From Bisporella sp. PMI_857 (Eukaryota; Ascomycota; Leotiomycetes; Helotiales; Helotiaceae): a stretch of 64,000 nt of DNA. Positions 24,674 through 35,321 of this stretch are shown in pieces; within the stretch, counting starts at the first letter, position 1, and each line of letters starts with the position of its first letter. The position numbers were made by a program, and so were the translations under genes. The stretch covers positions 186,001 to 250,000 of the forward strand of contig JAJSPD010000033.1 of the NCBI GenBank assembly GCA_021307315.1, written 5' to 3'. The notes under the pieces were generated by a model. That model was not told where the DNA came from. It ran no database searches and was given only the letters and a program-made list of their open reading frames with translations.

Positions 24674-26011
24674 ATGTCTCTTCCACCTAGTGATATTTTC
24701 TTTGCCCAAGAGGCCACCGAGGATCAGCGCCTCCTCGCCCAAGTCCAAGAAATTCAGAGAGCTTCTCAAAAGCACTCTTGTCCCGAGGACAACGAGACAA
24801 CGCCGTGGCTTAAGCAGACAAGATGGCCAGATCTCTTCCAGGACCGACCCCTAGATATTATTGCAGCTACCGCCCAGAGACCTGGCTCGGCTGTAAATGA
24901 GGACCACTACCTTGGTCACTGGCAGGGGAAGCTGCTTGTAAGCCCTCTAGAAAATGAAGCTAAGCTCCGGATTCTAATGCGGGCTGCGGACCAAGTGTTT
25001 ACTCAAGCGGAAGCTATGCTGAGTCGAACATCCTACCAGTTGCGCTGCTGGCTTAAGAGCTATCATAAAGGCTCGTTCTATCCTAAAGCAATTACTCTCT
25101 TGCTAGCAAAATCGAGTCAAATAAGCTACTTCACTGTCTGGAAACAGTTCCTTTGTAATATTTTTCGTGTGTTCGTCTGTGAGCCGCTTCAACGAAAACA
25201 AATCTATAATTTAAAGTTTCACGCCAAAGAGGTTAAGATGACGAAGCATATCTTGTCTCTAGTCCAGGAGTTAGAGGGTAAGGAATTAGAGGACCAGGAA
25301 TCAAATAATGAAGCAATAGAAAGCGGGGAATCAGAAGAAGAGGAATCGGATGATGAGGAATTAGAGGATAAGGGAACAGAATATGAGGGATCAGAATGTG
25401 AAGAATTAGAAGATGGGGACTCGAAGGACCAGGAATCAAAAGACAAAGACTCACAGGACAAAGACCTACAGGACCAGGACTCACAGGAGCTATCCAACTT
25501 TATTTTACCTACTGGATTAAACCTAGCGCTAAGCGAGGCTCTCTTTCAACTGTCAGTAATGATTTGGACATATCGAGACCTAGCTGGAGATATGATCTCT
25601 TCAGTTCTAATCCACTTTGTTGCAGTTTTAGGGATTCATTGCCATTTCTCTAGCATATAAATCTGCTTATCTCTCTACATTATGTTTCTCCCGGTTCATT
25701 TGGCTAGGGCGGCTTTTCTTCCGTGAATATGCCTTGCAACTATATCCCTATACAACCCTTGTTTATTCCTGGCCAGCCCGAAATGCATATTCTGATCAGG
25801 CAAATCGACTTGAGGAGATCCGGATAAAATACTTACTTCGAAGGAGCCTTGGGCCATTTTCAGAGATTCTTGAGCTTAAAGCTTTTGCTAAATCGATTGT
25901 CAAGGGAGGAGGGCGGCCTGGTGCAATATCGTGGGCGCCTGATGGCCATTCTTTTAGTTTGGGCAATAATCAACAAGTCCAACTTAAAAACTTCTGTCGA
26001 ATTCACTTTAC
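24674..26011 (+). pseudogene. Mobile-element protein of the OrsD/RecQ-helicase-associated type, 5' part only
   Basis: Starting at ATG 24674 the frame reads TPWLKQTRWPDLFQDRP, then QVFTQAEAMLSRTSYQLRCWLKSY, then a strongly acidic Glu/Asp/Ser/Lys run (25262-25490), then LALSEALFQLSVMIWTYRD and ISSVLIHFVAVLGI, stop at 25660. After a frameshift near 25640 it continues with REYALQLYPYTTL, then GGGRPGAISWAPDGHSFSL to about 26011, where a solo LTR cuts it. The order (PWLxxTxWxxxF; helical middle; SxVLxxFxxxLG; SWxxDGxxxSxxxxxQ) recalls long fungal proteins that carry an OrsD-like N-terminus and a RecQ-like helicase and behave as multicopy mobile sequences. The helicase part is absent here. Assignment by resemblance only. 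Confidence 0.5.
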
Positions 26012-26191
26012 TGTCACGGTTTATCACGTGACCAGCTCGTGTATATTCTCTAATTGGGACTAGTAGCACCTGCCCTGAGAGCCATACTTAGTTGAGAGTT
26101 TTTTCCAGAGCTTCACCTCTTCTCCTTAGTATTTTCGTATTGAAGCACCTACAACCCGCCTTTCCAGGCATATAGGGCCGTGTTCGTGACA
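26012..26191 (+). mobile_element. Solo LTR (family L8)
   Basis: 180 bp, from TGTCACGGTTTATCACGTG to CCGTGTTCGTGACA, with inverted TGTCACG/CGTGACA ends. Related copies lie at 51957-52121 and 12553-12643. The flanks TTTAC and ACAAC do not match, so the target duplication is lost or never formed. It truncates the OrsD-like frame. Confidence 0.7.
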
Positions 26192-26547
26192 ACAACAGCA
26201 AAGCAAAATTCTGAAGGTAGAAAAGCGTATTTGCGAGTTTCGCTTGACTACCTTAATAAAGAAAGTAGTGTAACATGTGGGTACGCTAAAGTGCGCCGTT
26301 TCAATCGCACCCGATGTTTTATTCTATCTTCGAGTCACCAGCTGATTTTGGTGTGCGCCCCACCAAAATAGTCTGATTGGTGGCAGGATCCCAAAATCAC
26401 AGTGGGGGGAGGCCGTGTATCACCGGTTCTGGCGCGCCCCTTGCGCGGGCACGGGCCAGAATGTCATGGTTATGACGTAGAAGGGGCAAGACTTAGTCCA
26501 GCAGGATCGTCCAAGCAAGGAGATACTGGAAGTAAAATTAAGGTTAG
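26192..26547. other. Short intergenic stretch between two solo LTRs
   Basis: Contains GC-rich segment GGCGCGCCCCTTGCGCGGGC at about 26431. No gene recognised. Confidence 0.35.
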
Positions 26548-26762
26548 TGTCGGAACACCCGGGTTGTAGTAATTACTTATACTTTAACCTGAGGGCACGC
26601 ACGCATGTGTTTCATGCGTAATGCTCGTTGAGGTTGGTGGATAAGTCTTCATTGTTTTTTCGATGATTCTAAGCTCTCGTTCTATGGAGTTGAGTAGGAT
26701 CGAGGTCCCACTGTTTCAGGTGCTGGTCACATGATTATAAGTACATACAAATAGCACTAACA
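26548..26762 (+). mobile_element. Solo LTR (family L3) with GTTAG target duplication
   Basis: 215 bp starting TGTCGGAACACCCGGG and ending ATAGCACTAACA, flanked by GTTAG on both sides (26543-26547 and 26763-26767). The second copy is at 60794-61014. Both contain the shared block GGGCACGCACGCATGTGTTT. Confidence 0.9.
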
Positions 26763-26767
26763 GTTAG

Positions 26768-28012
26768 TGCACATATAATATTCGTGTATTCCGTCATAAT
26801 ACGGCGCGTCCTGAACACGACTGAATTGAAGCTGGACGATATCTGTGTATTGTGTCATAATCCAGATCGGCATAAAGGTCTTTACCCTTGTAACAATCGG
26901 CAGGAGTTGAAAGGTGGAGCGGAGGCTAAGTTATGGTTGGTTAGTTGGATTATGCAAGTTGGTTCGCGACAAATTCCCGACAAATTGACAACAAACTAGT
27001 GGCGCCATAGGTAAGACTGCTTATAAATACGCCTAGGGCGAAGTCTGCGAGGTGGGGTGATGCTGGCCCCAGTAACATACTTGTCGGTAAGTTGAGGAGA
27101 TCTCGCTTAGCGTGGCTCAACCATGTGACGAAGTTCGGAAGAACGTACTGTACTTGTAATATTAGGGTCAAGCAAGGATATAGCTATACTCACGTACCCA
27201 GTGAAAACATGCTGGAATAATTATTGGCCCGATGCCTTTTAAAATCTGCAGGCTGCATTTGAATTCCTGAGCAAATCTTCGTTGGGAAGGGGCGATCTAA
27301 AGGACGCTGACTTGTGGCCGGTATTGAAAGCTTGTCAGAGGCTTTAATAACAACGTTTTGACCCCGGTGCAAATCATTAAAGATATCCCGCGTCTCCCGT
27401 ATCTCTGAAAAAGGGGTACAAGAGGGGGCCGACAGGGGTCTCTAGGATATAGTAGGTAAGTTGGTTACAGCTAAACTCATTTAAGCGATAAAACGCCTCA
27501 GAAGTTGATCCACAAAAAGCAACACGACTTCTAAAAACTCTCTTAAACTCATAATGCATCCCTCCAAAAAGATAGGTAGCATACATGACAGACCCCTAAA
27601 CTCCTAGAGCCAGGTTAGCCTACCAGTACCTGCCAGCGAATCGTCGCCCTAAACCCAAAGAAGCCAAATCCTGCCAAGTCGGCCTACAGAAAGCATCTGA
27701 ATACCGTTGCTCTCCAATCCCGAGCCTCGAGGACGTCTCTACTGATTCCTCACCGTTCCATGGATTTAAAATCAATGTGACCTGACAAAGCATAGTCCGT
27801 TTCTCCGCCTTGTCAGGGACTGAAGTCATGCAGAGGCATTTTATATAAGCGATTTCATACCTTGAGGAAGCTCAAAGCTTCCTACAAATACTAGTAGCCA
27901 TGCCCTCCTTCAGTCTCTCCGGCATACACGATCATCTCGCACTCACTCTCCAGCATACACATCCACATCGCACCAACTCTCCCAACCACTACTCACTTCA
28001 CAAGAAATCATA
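26768..28012. other. Intergenic stretch with the aldo/keto reductase promoter
   Basis: No supported gene. A TATATAAG motif at 27842-27849 and a C/T-rich, transcription-start-like leader (27902-27995) precede the ATG at 28013 and probably form the reductase core promoter. Confidence 0.4.
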
Positions 28013-29240
28013 ATGGACCTTTCAAGCACTCCAGTGGCTCTTTCAGCCGGAACTCACATCTGGGAGCCTACGCCCGAGAACATCGTTTTCCAAGATGAGT
28101 TACTCGCCACCATCCGCAAACACGGTGTCACCAGACTCGACACCGCTCGCGCTTACGTATGTCGCACTCGCTCCAAAGGCTTTCTTTCACATGCAGCTCG
28201 CTAACGTTATGTGGGAATTCAGCTTGAGGGTCGTTCCGAAGAGGCCATTGGCCTCAAGGGGTTGGCGAAGGAGTTTATCATCACGACGAAAGCCCCAACA
28301 GCAACACCTGGTAATGGCAGCTACGAGAACATCTTGAAGGAGGCTCGGCTCAGCTTTGCTGCCCTGAAAGTGGATCGGGTAAGAGTTTTTCTCATTCATC
28401 ACCACGACACTGGCTTTATGATATAGACTGTACTAACTGGTGCTATCTATCTAGGTGAGAGTGTATCTCCTACACGCCCCTGATGACACCACACCCCTGG
28501 AACACACCTACAAAGCGATCCAAGAACTCTACTTGGAGGGAAAATTCGAGAAGGTTGGTTCTCTCTTCCATTTCCCTGTCCTCTCACTCTGGTCAGACAG
28601 CAACCGCAATACTGACTTCCAATCACAGTTCGGCCTCTCCAACTACGGCGCTACCCAAGTCCGCGAGTGGCACGCCCACGCAAAGAAGAACGGTTACGTC
28701 CTGCCCACCGTCTACCAAAGTATGTACTCCGCCGCCGCTCGTATCCAGGAATTCGAACTATTCCCGACGCTGCGCGAGCTTGGATTCTCCATTCAGGCGT
28801 ACTCGCCAATGGCGATGGGTTTCCTGGCAAAGACGGCTGAGGACTTCGCGCCCGGCACTAACAAGCTTACCGGCGGCCGCTGGGACACCACCACTGCGTT
28901 CGGGCAGATCCAGGCAATCATGTTCAACAAGCCATCCATGATCAACTTGCTCGCAGAGTGGAATAAGATCGCCAAAGAGGCCGGTTATTCGAAGGCGGGC
29001 ATGGCGTACAGATGGGTGCGGTACCACTCGGCACTCAAGGGCGACCTTGGCGATGAGATGATCATCGGTGCCAGCACCCCGAAGCAGTTCGAAGAGACAG
29101 TCACGGAGATCGAGAAGGGCCCATTAGAGGCCTCGGTCGTGGCTAAAATAGATGCTTTATGGGAGCCCGTGGCGGCAGATGCTGAGAGAAGCACGCTGAG
29201 GGCTATCGGAACCCTTGTTGCTGGAGGTGGCAAGCACTAG
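28013..29240 (+). CDS. Aldo/keto reductase (AKR7-like)
   Basis: NADPH-dependent carbonyl reductase of the (beta/alpha)8-barrel superfamily, probably cytosolic. Predicted exons 28013-28156, 28223-28378, 28455-28553 and 28629-29240 give 336 residues; the third intron removes frame-breaking sequence and restores EKFGLSNYGA. The catalytic tetrad is complete: Asp43 and Tyr48 (RLDTARAY), Lys71 (FIITTKAP) and His107 (VYLLHAPD). Conserved AKR stretches FGLSNY, AYSPMAMG and the C-terminal coenzyme-binding EMIIGASTPKQFEE are present. Length and the LDTARAY plus HAPD motifs resemble the AKR7 (aflatoxin-aldehyde reductase) group; the substrate cannot be told from sequence. Intron 2 has an ideal TACTAAC branch site. 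No adjacent biosynthetic genes. Intact. Confidence 0.92.
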
Positions 29241-29660
29241 GCGTGTGCTGCTGATGGCTAATGGGATGGGAACCCACAAGGCATACCTCCATCCCCACTT
29301 CTTCACTCAGTTACCACTGTACACGGCTTGTTCTGTTTTTGGGCTTCCCTTGTGTGTGGCTTATAGCGCACCTACTCCTTATTCTCAAATGAATCTACCC
29401 AAACCTTATTTACTCACCCATTTATTGGTTGCCTTGCCGAATCCTCGCTTCCCCTGGCCACAAGACCCCTCGTCTCCTAGAAGTTACTCCCTGTGTAAAT
29501 CACAATACTGCCAACTATTTAGGGGTCGCGGGCTTTATCCTGCCACCTAGTGTCATGTCTTTAATCTCGTTCACGCGTCTTTTACGCGTTAAGTTTGCGT
29601 TTTAATAGCGAGTGGTTATTTTTCTTGGCATTGAACTTTTGACTTTATACGACAACTACA
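29241..29660. other. Intergenic stretch downstream of the reductase
   Basis: No gene recognised. The stretch ends at the start of a Pogo-type transposase fragment. Confidence 0.35.
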
Positions 29661-29800
29661 AATGGTTCGTCCGTGGAAAGAATCTGATGTGCTTTTGGCT
29701 GTTCAAACCGTACGAAATAACCCTCGAATACATGTTACAAAGATTGCACGAATATATAATGTGTCTTATACATCGTTGTGTCGTCCAGCAAACAAGTTAG
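29661..29800 (+). pseudogene. Fot1/Pogo-like transposase, N-terminal DNA-binding fragment
   Basis: ATG at 29662 begins MVRPWKESDVLLAVQTVRNN, then RIHVTKIARIYNVSYTSLCR, a Psq-type helix-turn-helix of the kind that starts fungal Pogo/Fot1 transposases. The frame stops being family-like exactly where a TA-flanked inverted-repeat element begins at 29811. The remainder of this transposase was not found on the far side. Confidence 0.7.
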
Positions 29801-30162
29801 TATTGTCGTATTTAGTAATATCGAGTCTCGAGACATATAAGATCGACTTTTTGATAACACGCTAGTATTAGTATGAGATTCTCATAAAGCGTTAGTATTA
29901 GTACGGAAATTGAATCTTATATCATATTGGCAATACAGTAATACTAAATACTGTGCTCAGGCTACTCTGCGGCTTTATTACAAAGGTCAGAAACATAAAG
30001 AAATGAACTTTACTCTTTTTAGTACTAATAGCCGAAGTTAAAAAGCTAAGGCCCATGTTGTATTGCTAATTTGGGAATAGCGTCATTTCGAGTTAGTGTT
30101 GTAGTATATCGCGATATAGAATGATATAATATGAGATTGCAAATTTTCTTGTAGTGCGTATA

Positions 30163-30353
30163 TGTTGGTATGGTGCTGAGTCAATAAGGGAGTGAATGGG
30201 GGAGTGAACAAAGGATTCAGTCACATGACCACCTGTAGCATATAAGAGAACGCATTGTAGCAGTAGTAGCAATCATGAACAATTTACCACATTCTACTTA
30301 CCAGCAACCACGTATCAAGTACGCGGCGTTGCTACAAGTGGAGCGGTACCTCA
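30163..30353 (+). mobile_element. Solo LTR (family L2) nested in the Pogo-type element
   Basis: TGTTGGTATGGTGCTGAG...GCGGTACCTCA, 191 bp, the same family as the insertion in the HET gene at 14391-14618 but in the opposite orientation. Contains CATATAAGAGAACGC, a probable LTR TATA region. Flanks GTATA and CACAG do not match. Confidence 0.75.
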
Positions 30354-30733
30354 CACAGTTTGATATTAGAGTTTCTACTCCAACTCCGCCAATAACTTCA
30401 TCTGGCTTACCTTTGGTTTGGGAACCAAAAACACCACACAACTTAATTGAAATGCAATCTCAAACATCGTATATTAAAGAAAGGATTTTACGACATCAAA
30501 ATAGCTCTTCAACTTCGCTTTTGTTAAGTATAGATCAGTTTGTGAAAGGTGCAACATGTACAATACATGAACATGCTTTACTACGCGAAGAAAACATAGC
30601 ACTTCGCAAAGCAAACAATGAGCTTAGTGGGCGTCGTCGTACGAAAAAGCGCCGAATTCAAGAAGGAGGACCATTTAGTTTACAAGATGCGCAAGATCTT
30701 AAAGCTCAAAGTGATATTAATACACAATTATAA
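30354..30733 (+). pseudogene. Fot1/Pogo-like transposase, C-terminal part
   Basis: Frame reads QFDIRVSTPTPPITSSGLPL, then VWEPKTPHNLIEMQSQTSYI, then SIDQFVKGATCTIHEHALL and the basic tail GRRRTKKRRIQEGGPF. The (I/V)RxxTPxPP...WxxKTPxNxxExxxQ pattern and basic tail mark the C-terminus of fungal Fot1/Pogo transposases. The DDE catalytic core is deleted. The upstream coding part is replaced by the solo LTR and non-coding DNA. Confidence 0.75.
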
Positions 30734-30863
30734 GCTGATTTTGCAATATGATATGAGATTCAATTTCCATAATAATACTAGCGCTCCCCAAGAATCTCAT
30801 ACTAATATTAGCGTAGTATCAAAAGTCAATCTCATATGACTCGAGACTCGATATTACTAAATA

Positions 30864-31281
30864 TGGCCATACTACTGGGAACACTGCTTCCACCACTGCT
30901 TCCACCACCACCTCAGTCTCCCGCTGCTTCCATTCCTCAAGACCCTGACCTGTTCCGGAGGGGATGTGGCGGCCGGCTTACACGCAAATGCTGGACATAC
31001 CGTTGCTTACAAAACATTTAAACTTGCTTTATAAAAGGCTGGATTGGATCTGCAGAAAAGATGAAGTTAGCTTCGGGGTTGTAACAAGGTTCCCAGAGTA
31101 CAAAGTGTTCCTCCTGCTGTGCGAAATGCGAATATATTTATATTAAAAAATATATATTCGCGCCATCCATCTGGCGAGAAGAATAACTATGAACGAAAAA
31201 AAAAAAATAAAGGAAAGGAAGAATGAGTACTATACATGAATCCGCCACTATGATCTATAACTCTATAGCAAACAGTCTCTC
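30864..31281. other. Intergenic stretch with a small AT-rich hairpin
   Basis: GCGAATATAT (31128-31137) and ATATATTCGC (31152-31161) form a 10-bp stem with a 14-nt loop. An A-rich tract follows near 31195-31210. No gene recognised; the hairpin lies beyond the 3' end of the minus-strand gene at 31282-32259. Confidence 0.4.
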
Positions 31282-32259
31282 TCAGAACCTCTTGCAGATG
31301 AGCCGAACTACGTCTCTTTTATCAGAAACTCGGTAAAATGACAAAAAGAAAAGTCTATTCCAACCTCCCATCTGACCAAAAATTAATCGTTGCATACCTA
31401 TTACCATAACCATGCCCTGCAATATCCTCCTTCTATCAATCTCCTTCTTCAACATCACCAAAGAGGTAACCACAACAATAACCTCACTCACTATCTTTCC
31501 ATCCTGCTCTCCGCCCTCCTTTTCTAAACGCATCTCCAACCTCCCTCCATTCCCAGCATGACTTCCTCTCGTCCCTGGCGTCCTGGTCTCGTCGCCCCTC
31601 ATCAGTTGCGCGATTCTAATTCTCTCCCCTTTGTCACCATCAACCACCTTCTCCAAAACAAGCAAGCAGTCGACCCTCTCACCCCGCTCCTCCTTCCCCG
31701 CATATCTCCATTCAAATTTTCCTCCCCATACCCTGCTCACGAACTCTACAGTCCGATTTAACATACTCTTGTTTACTATTTCGAATTCTTCCGCTTCCAC
31801 TCCGCCTCTAATCTTCACAATAGGATACTTACCCGGTCCCCAAGTAAACTCCGTGCTTGCTAATATCTTGCCTTCCTCTCCATCTTCCTTTTCCGCATCA
31901 ACAAGCACGCAGTCCCCGGATTTTCTCTTCTCCCTGACAGAGAGGTAGACTGGCCGGCCGGTTTCGGGTGAGAAAATGGGGATTTCGAGTTGCTTTGGTG
32001 GGTTGGGGAATCCGACGGCGGCTTTGCCTTCTGCTTGGATTTGGAGGGTGGAGGTTGGGAGGAAGGGGGTTGTAGGTGCTGAAGGGAGGAGGGAACAGGC
32101 GGCTGATGCGGTGTCGGAGAAAGGGTTGATAGTTGATTCAGTGTCGAGGAAGGGGTTAGTTGTTGAGGTGGTTATTATTGAAGGTGTTTTTTTGAATGAG
32201 GAAGTGCCGATGAGGTGGAGAGGAATAGCAGGCTCAGTCGTACAACCTTTTGAGGCCAT
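31282..32259 (-). CDS. Conserved fungal protein of unknown function
   Basis: Single exon, 325 residues, ATG at 32259. A low-complexity Ser/Thr/Pro start with the repeated motif TxNPFxDTxS (residues ~30-60) leads into a compact domain: STLQIQAEGK, LEIPIFSPETGRPVYLSVRE, FTWGPGKYPIVKI, GKFEWRYAGKEE, IAQLMRGDETRTPGTRGSHA and a final VVVVTSLVMLKKEIDRRR helix. I have seen this order (sheet-rich domain ending in an FEWRY motif, then AGNGG and an LxMLKKExDRRR helix) in conserved hypothetical proteins of ascomycetes. The beta-rich part recalls a tubby-like/LURP-type barrel, which is inference. No lesions. The promoter lies toward 32300-32560. Function unknown. Confidence 0.75.
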   Translation of the reverse strand: MASKGCTTEPAIPLHLIGTSSFKKTPSIITTSTTNPFLDTESTINPFSDTASAACSLLPSAPTTPFLPTSTLQIQAEGKAAVGFPNPPKQLEIPIFSPETGRPVYLSVREKRKSGDCVLVDAEKEDGEEGKILASTEFTWGPGKYPIVKIRGGVEAEEFEIVNKSMLNRTVEFVSRVWGGKFEWRYAGKEERGERVDCLLVLEKVVDGDKGERIRIAQLMRGDETRTPGTRGSHAGNGGRLEMRLEKEGGEQDGKIVSEVIVVVTSLVMLKKEIDRRRILQGMVMVIGMQRLIFGQMGGWNRLFFLSFYRVSDKRDVVRLICKRF

Positions 32260-33375
32260 GATGATATCGTGTGCGTCTCCTTGAGAAAGATTGCTTCTAT
32301 TTCCGCAAGGGCTTAAAATCCTACTTCACGATTGATATTCGTTGCGTAAAATGGTATGGATGAGCAAGAGAGATAAAGGAATTAAGCTCTCGCGGTTGAT
32401 ATATGAGCAGCTGATCAGCCTTGTGCCTCGCTAGAGTCACATCTAGGTTTAGCGAGATCCCAGCTACCGCCGAAAAGGGCCGGGAATACGGAACCCGATG
32501 ATGCGGCTTGAAGCGAACCAATCATTCTCGTCTTGGCACACGAAATATTTCGTTATATGGGGTTACCCATCCTGATGCTTATGGGGAACCTCTTGATCAA
32601 GGAGCACTGGCAACGATAGGGGGATTACGAGTTTTCGATAGATGAGACGATCATATCATTCATTCAGTCGGCTATTATTGTGAAGGAAGGCCTGGGGAAT
32701 GGCTGGGCATATGGATTGGGAGAATGCGAGCCAGACGCGTCAATTGCGCCGCGAGCGCGTCTTGACAGTCAATGCTATGGAACAGGGGAGAGGAAACCAC
32801 AGAGATTGGGACGATGAGGAATATAGCGGGGATGCAATTGCAGTTTAACTAGATGGCCCAAGGACTCCGCGACCAAACCGCACGCAAACCGACCTAGACC
32901 AGGCTGGTTTTTGATAGCGCGATAAGAGCAATTGATTAACCGCCGACTTATCTTTATCGCCGATGGATTAATCGATTAATCGTCGATAAAGTGGGTCCAA
33001 ACGCTGAAATAAATGGCAATTGCTCCTTTCTTATTTCTCTGCTACTCTATAGATCGTACGGTAATCGTAATTAGATCTTGTGATATAAGAATAAGCCTTG
33101 AGTATTTGTACGATAGTAGCAAAGTGTTGGTATGCAGCCAAAGTCACATGAATTACCCCGCGACGCACGGACCACATGGATGACTCTAGCTTTTGTGATT
33201 AGAACTTACCTCGGAGAGGAAGATACATGAGGTAAAACAGAGTCACCAGCTGGAGCTGATTAGGGTCGCTGTCGATACTTCCTCGTCGTCGCCGAAGGCG
33301 TCGCGAGGGGGTTGTAGAAAACTTCAGAGATCAATCAATCGTTCATTGCATACTTTGTGAACTACTTGAATCGAT
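32260..33375. other. Intergenic stretch with a 38-bp palindrome
   Basis: At 32953-32990 TTTATCG...CGATAAA forms an imperfect palindrome around a central ATTAATCGATTAAT. No coding frame supported. A sequence at 33125-33180 starting TGTTGGTATGCAGCC resembles the start of LTR family L6. Confidence 0.4.
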
Positions 33376-33515
33376 AAAGCTACAGACAGAAGAAGGGAAG
33401 GAAAGCAGTGCTTTATATAGAGGAGGCTGGCCAGGGGCCAGTGTAAGCGAGCCCTGTGGTGTCAGGGGCCGAACCCCAAGGGGCTCTAAGTGAGATAGGG
33501 GCCAGGGCCGTGACA
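33376..33515 (+). repeat. 3' part of a family-L4 LTR
   Basis: Matches the 3' half of the solo LTRs at 48890-49132 and 55539-55982 (GGCCAGTGTAAGCGAGCCCT, terminal AGGGCCGTGACA). The 5' part is diverged or lost. It lies directly against the metallophosphoesterase pseudogene. Confidence 0.7.
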
Positions 33516-33564
33516 GATATCTTCCGAAAGATCACGACAATCGGGGGCTACAAAGTGGCTTTCC

Positions 33565-34380
33565 AAATAATGTCTGATTTACATCTCGAGGTCAATAAAC
33601 AATATCTGTCTTTCCATATCCCTAAAACCGCTTCCAATCTTATTCTTGCCGACGATATTGGACGTCTCTCAGACTACACACAATACCTCGAGTTCCTCAA
33701 AATCCAGTGTCAACAGTTTAGTCAGGTATTTCTGGTTCTTGGAAACCACGAATTTTATGGTCTATCACATCAGGAAGGCCTTCGGCGGCACAATTGCTCG
33801 AGAAAGAGCCGGGCTTAATTAGCATACTAGTTGTGCTAAATCGGACAAGGGTAGCCATAAAAGCTTGCCCAGATATTATTATTCTAGGTTACACACTTCA
33901 CTCCCGTATCCTTCCAGAGGCCCGCAGAATTATTAACGATAGAGTAAAGGATTTCCAGCGTATTGGGAATTGGACCGTGAACGACAATCTCATATAGCAT
34001 GCTTTAGATGTAGATTGGCTACAGAGACAAATCAGACAAATTCGATCCGAGAAAATCACTTCAGGGCACCGGATTATCGCTGCCTCCCACTACCCACCAT
34101 GTGTAAAGCAATCAAGGAGGCCTGTCGACCTCGGAAAGCCATGGGGTTCAGCTTTTGGGACTGACATCCTTAAATCAGATGACGCAGTATTTTCGAATGT
34201 ACAAGCATGGGTATTTGGGCATACACACTCTTGTTCGGATTTTTGGAAGTGCAATGTTAGGCTCGTCAGCAGCCAGCGAGGTTACATTATGCGACAGAAC
34301 TCCAGAGAGGGATTTCGGCTTGGTAACATTTGGCAGTCAGTTACCCAAAGGTGGAGAATAGCATCGGAGAAAATGGCCTA
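33565..34380 (+). pseudogene. Calcineurin-like metallophosphoesterase, decayed
   Basis: The frame shows the metal-site motifs of the family in order: SDLHLE (33571-), VFLVLGNHEFYG, then after a frameshift near 33789 ILGYTLHS, then a TAG at 33995-33997 and, in the same frame, ALDVDWLQ, AASHYPP and VFGHTHSC, ending at TAG 34378-34380. Such single-domain phosphoesterases hydrolyse phosphomono- or diesters at a two-metal centre and are usually 250-300 residues in fungi. The original start is uncertain: the open frame runs back into the LTR fragment that ends at 33515. One frameshift and one stop make the gene non-functional unless these are sequence errors. Confidence 0.75.
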
Positions 34381-35321
34381 GTCTTTCAAGCGGAGAAGAT
34401 TGTTAAAGTCTAGTAAGGAATGAATTGGGTAGAGCACCTTCTAGAGCGTTTATTCAAAATGACAAAGGAGGAGCAAAGAAATGCATATTAGTATCAATGA
34501 ATATTTGAAGAGCCAAATACATTACACCGAGTTTCTTCCTTGCAAGACCCGGGTCTATTATTATCTTGCTGCCCCCGCTTTGAGGTTAAGTCACGGCATT
34601 CCGAGATCTCGATCGGTAAGCCTTAACGCTGCTGTGATAAAGGTCCTTGACCCGCGTGAACCCGCGTGAGACATAGCCCACTTCCACATACTCGTGGCTT
34701 ATGTAAGACAAGTCACAACTAGAGTCAATATGCTCGTCTTGGTATGCTCAGCATTTATTATTAAAGCTGTTTCCATTTGCAGGCTCACCCTTGCTTTCTA
34801 TTCACGTGGTTGAACCTGCCTTCCACACATCGGTCACTTTTGTGGGTCTTGTTTCGCCTTCCCACCGTCACCACGTTCTTTGGGTTATCCTCACAGCCGT
34901 TTATGCTTCTTATTTTTTCTACACTACGTTACAATTTGGCAATAGATTCCTATGCGTATCAAACCTCGAAAGCCGCATGCCAAGCAGCCGGCCAGACGTT
35001 AGTTGCATATGTCAAACTCTCCGAGCCTAACCTTACCCAAATCGAGCACCTGGTGAAAGAATTCTTCGTAAGCCCCTTCACCTTTCTTCGTAAACACCCT
35101 TTTGTTCATGCAGCAGCTAGCGCCAGCATTCTGGACGAATGATGGTGATAAGACATGGGTATTAAAGTGTTCTTATGCGAGATATGTGCGGATCGATGGA
35201 CACACAAAGAAAAACCATGAGTTGGAAAAGAAAAGCCCGGTGGACGAAGAGGTGCCTCCAAATCAGACACGCCATTTGCTTGACGGTAAAGATATCACCC
35301 TCAAGGAGGCTGGTTAAGGCT
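34381..35321. other. Intergenic stretch, no supported gene
   Basis: The largest frames (34777-35142 and 35102-35317, plus strand) show no recognisable family and no paired splice signals. Nothing else seen. Confidence 0.4.

Larger units (their letters stand above)
29811..30861 (+). mobile_element. Deleted Fot1/Pogo-type transposon with ~120-bp inverted repeats
   Basis: Ends TTTAGTAATATCGAG... and its inverse ...CGATATTACTAAA, with similarity over about 120 bp (29811-29928 and 30745-30861). Each end is followed by TA (29809-29810 and 30862-30863), the target duplication of Tc1/mariner/Pogo elements. Total 1051 bp. It keeps only the C-terminal end of a transposase (to TAA at 30733), so it is non-autonomous. 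It is nested: it interrupts an N-terminal Pogo fragment and itself contains a solo LTR at 30163-30353. Confidence 0.8.

Noticed and set aside
31558..32284. Plus-strand frames over the conserved gene at 31282-32259
   Set aside because: Antisense of a conserved single-exon gene; composition is Ser/Pro/Thr-rich reflection.
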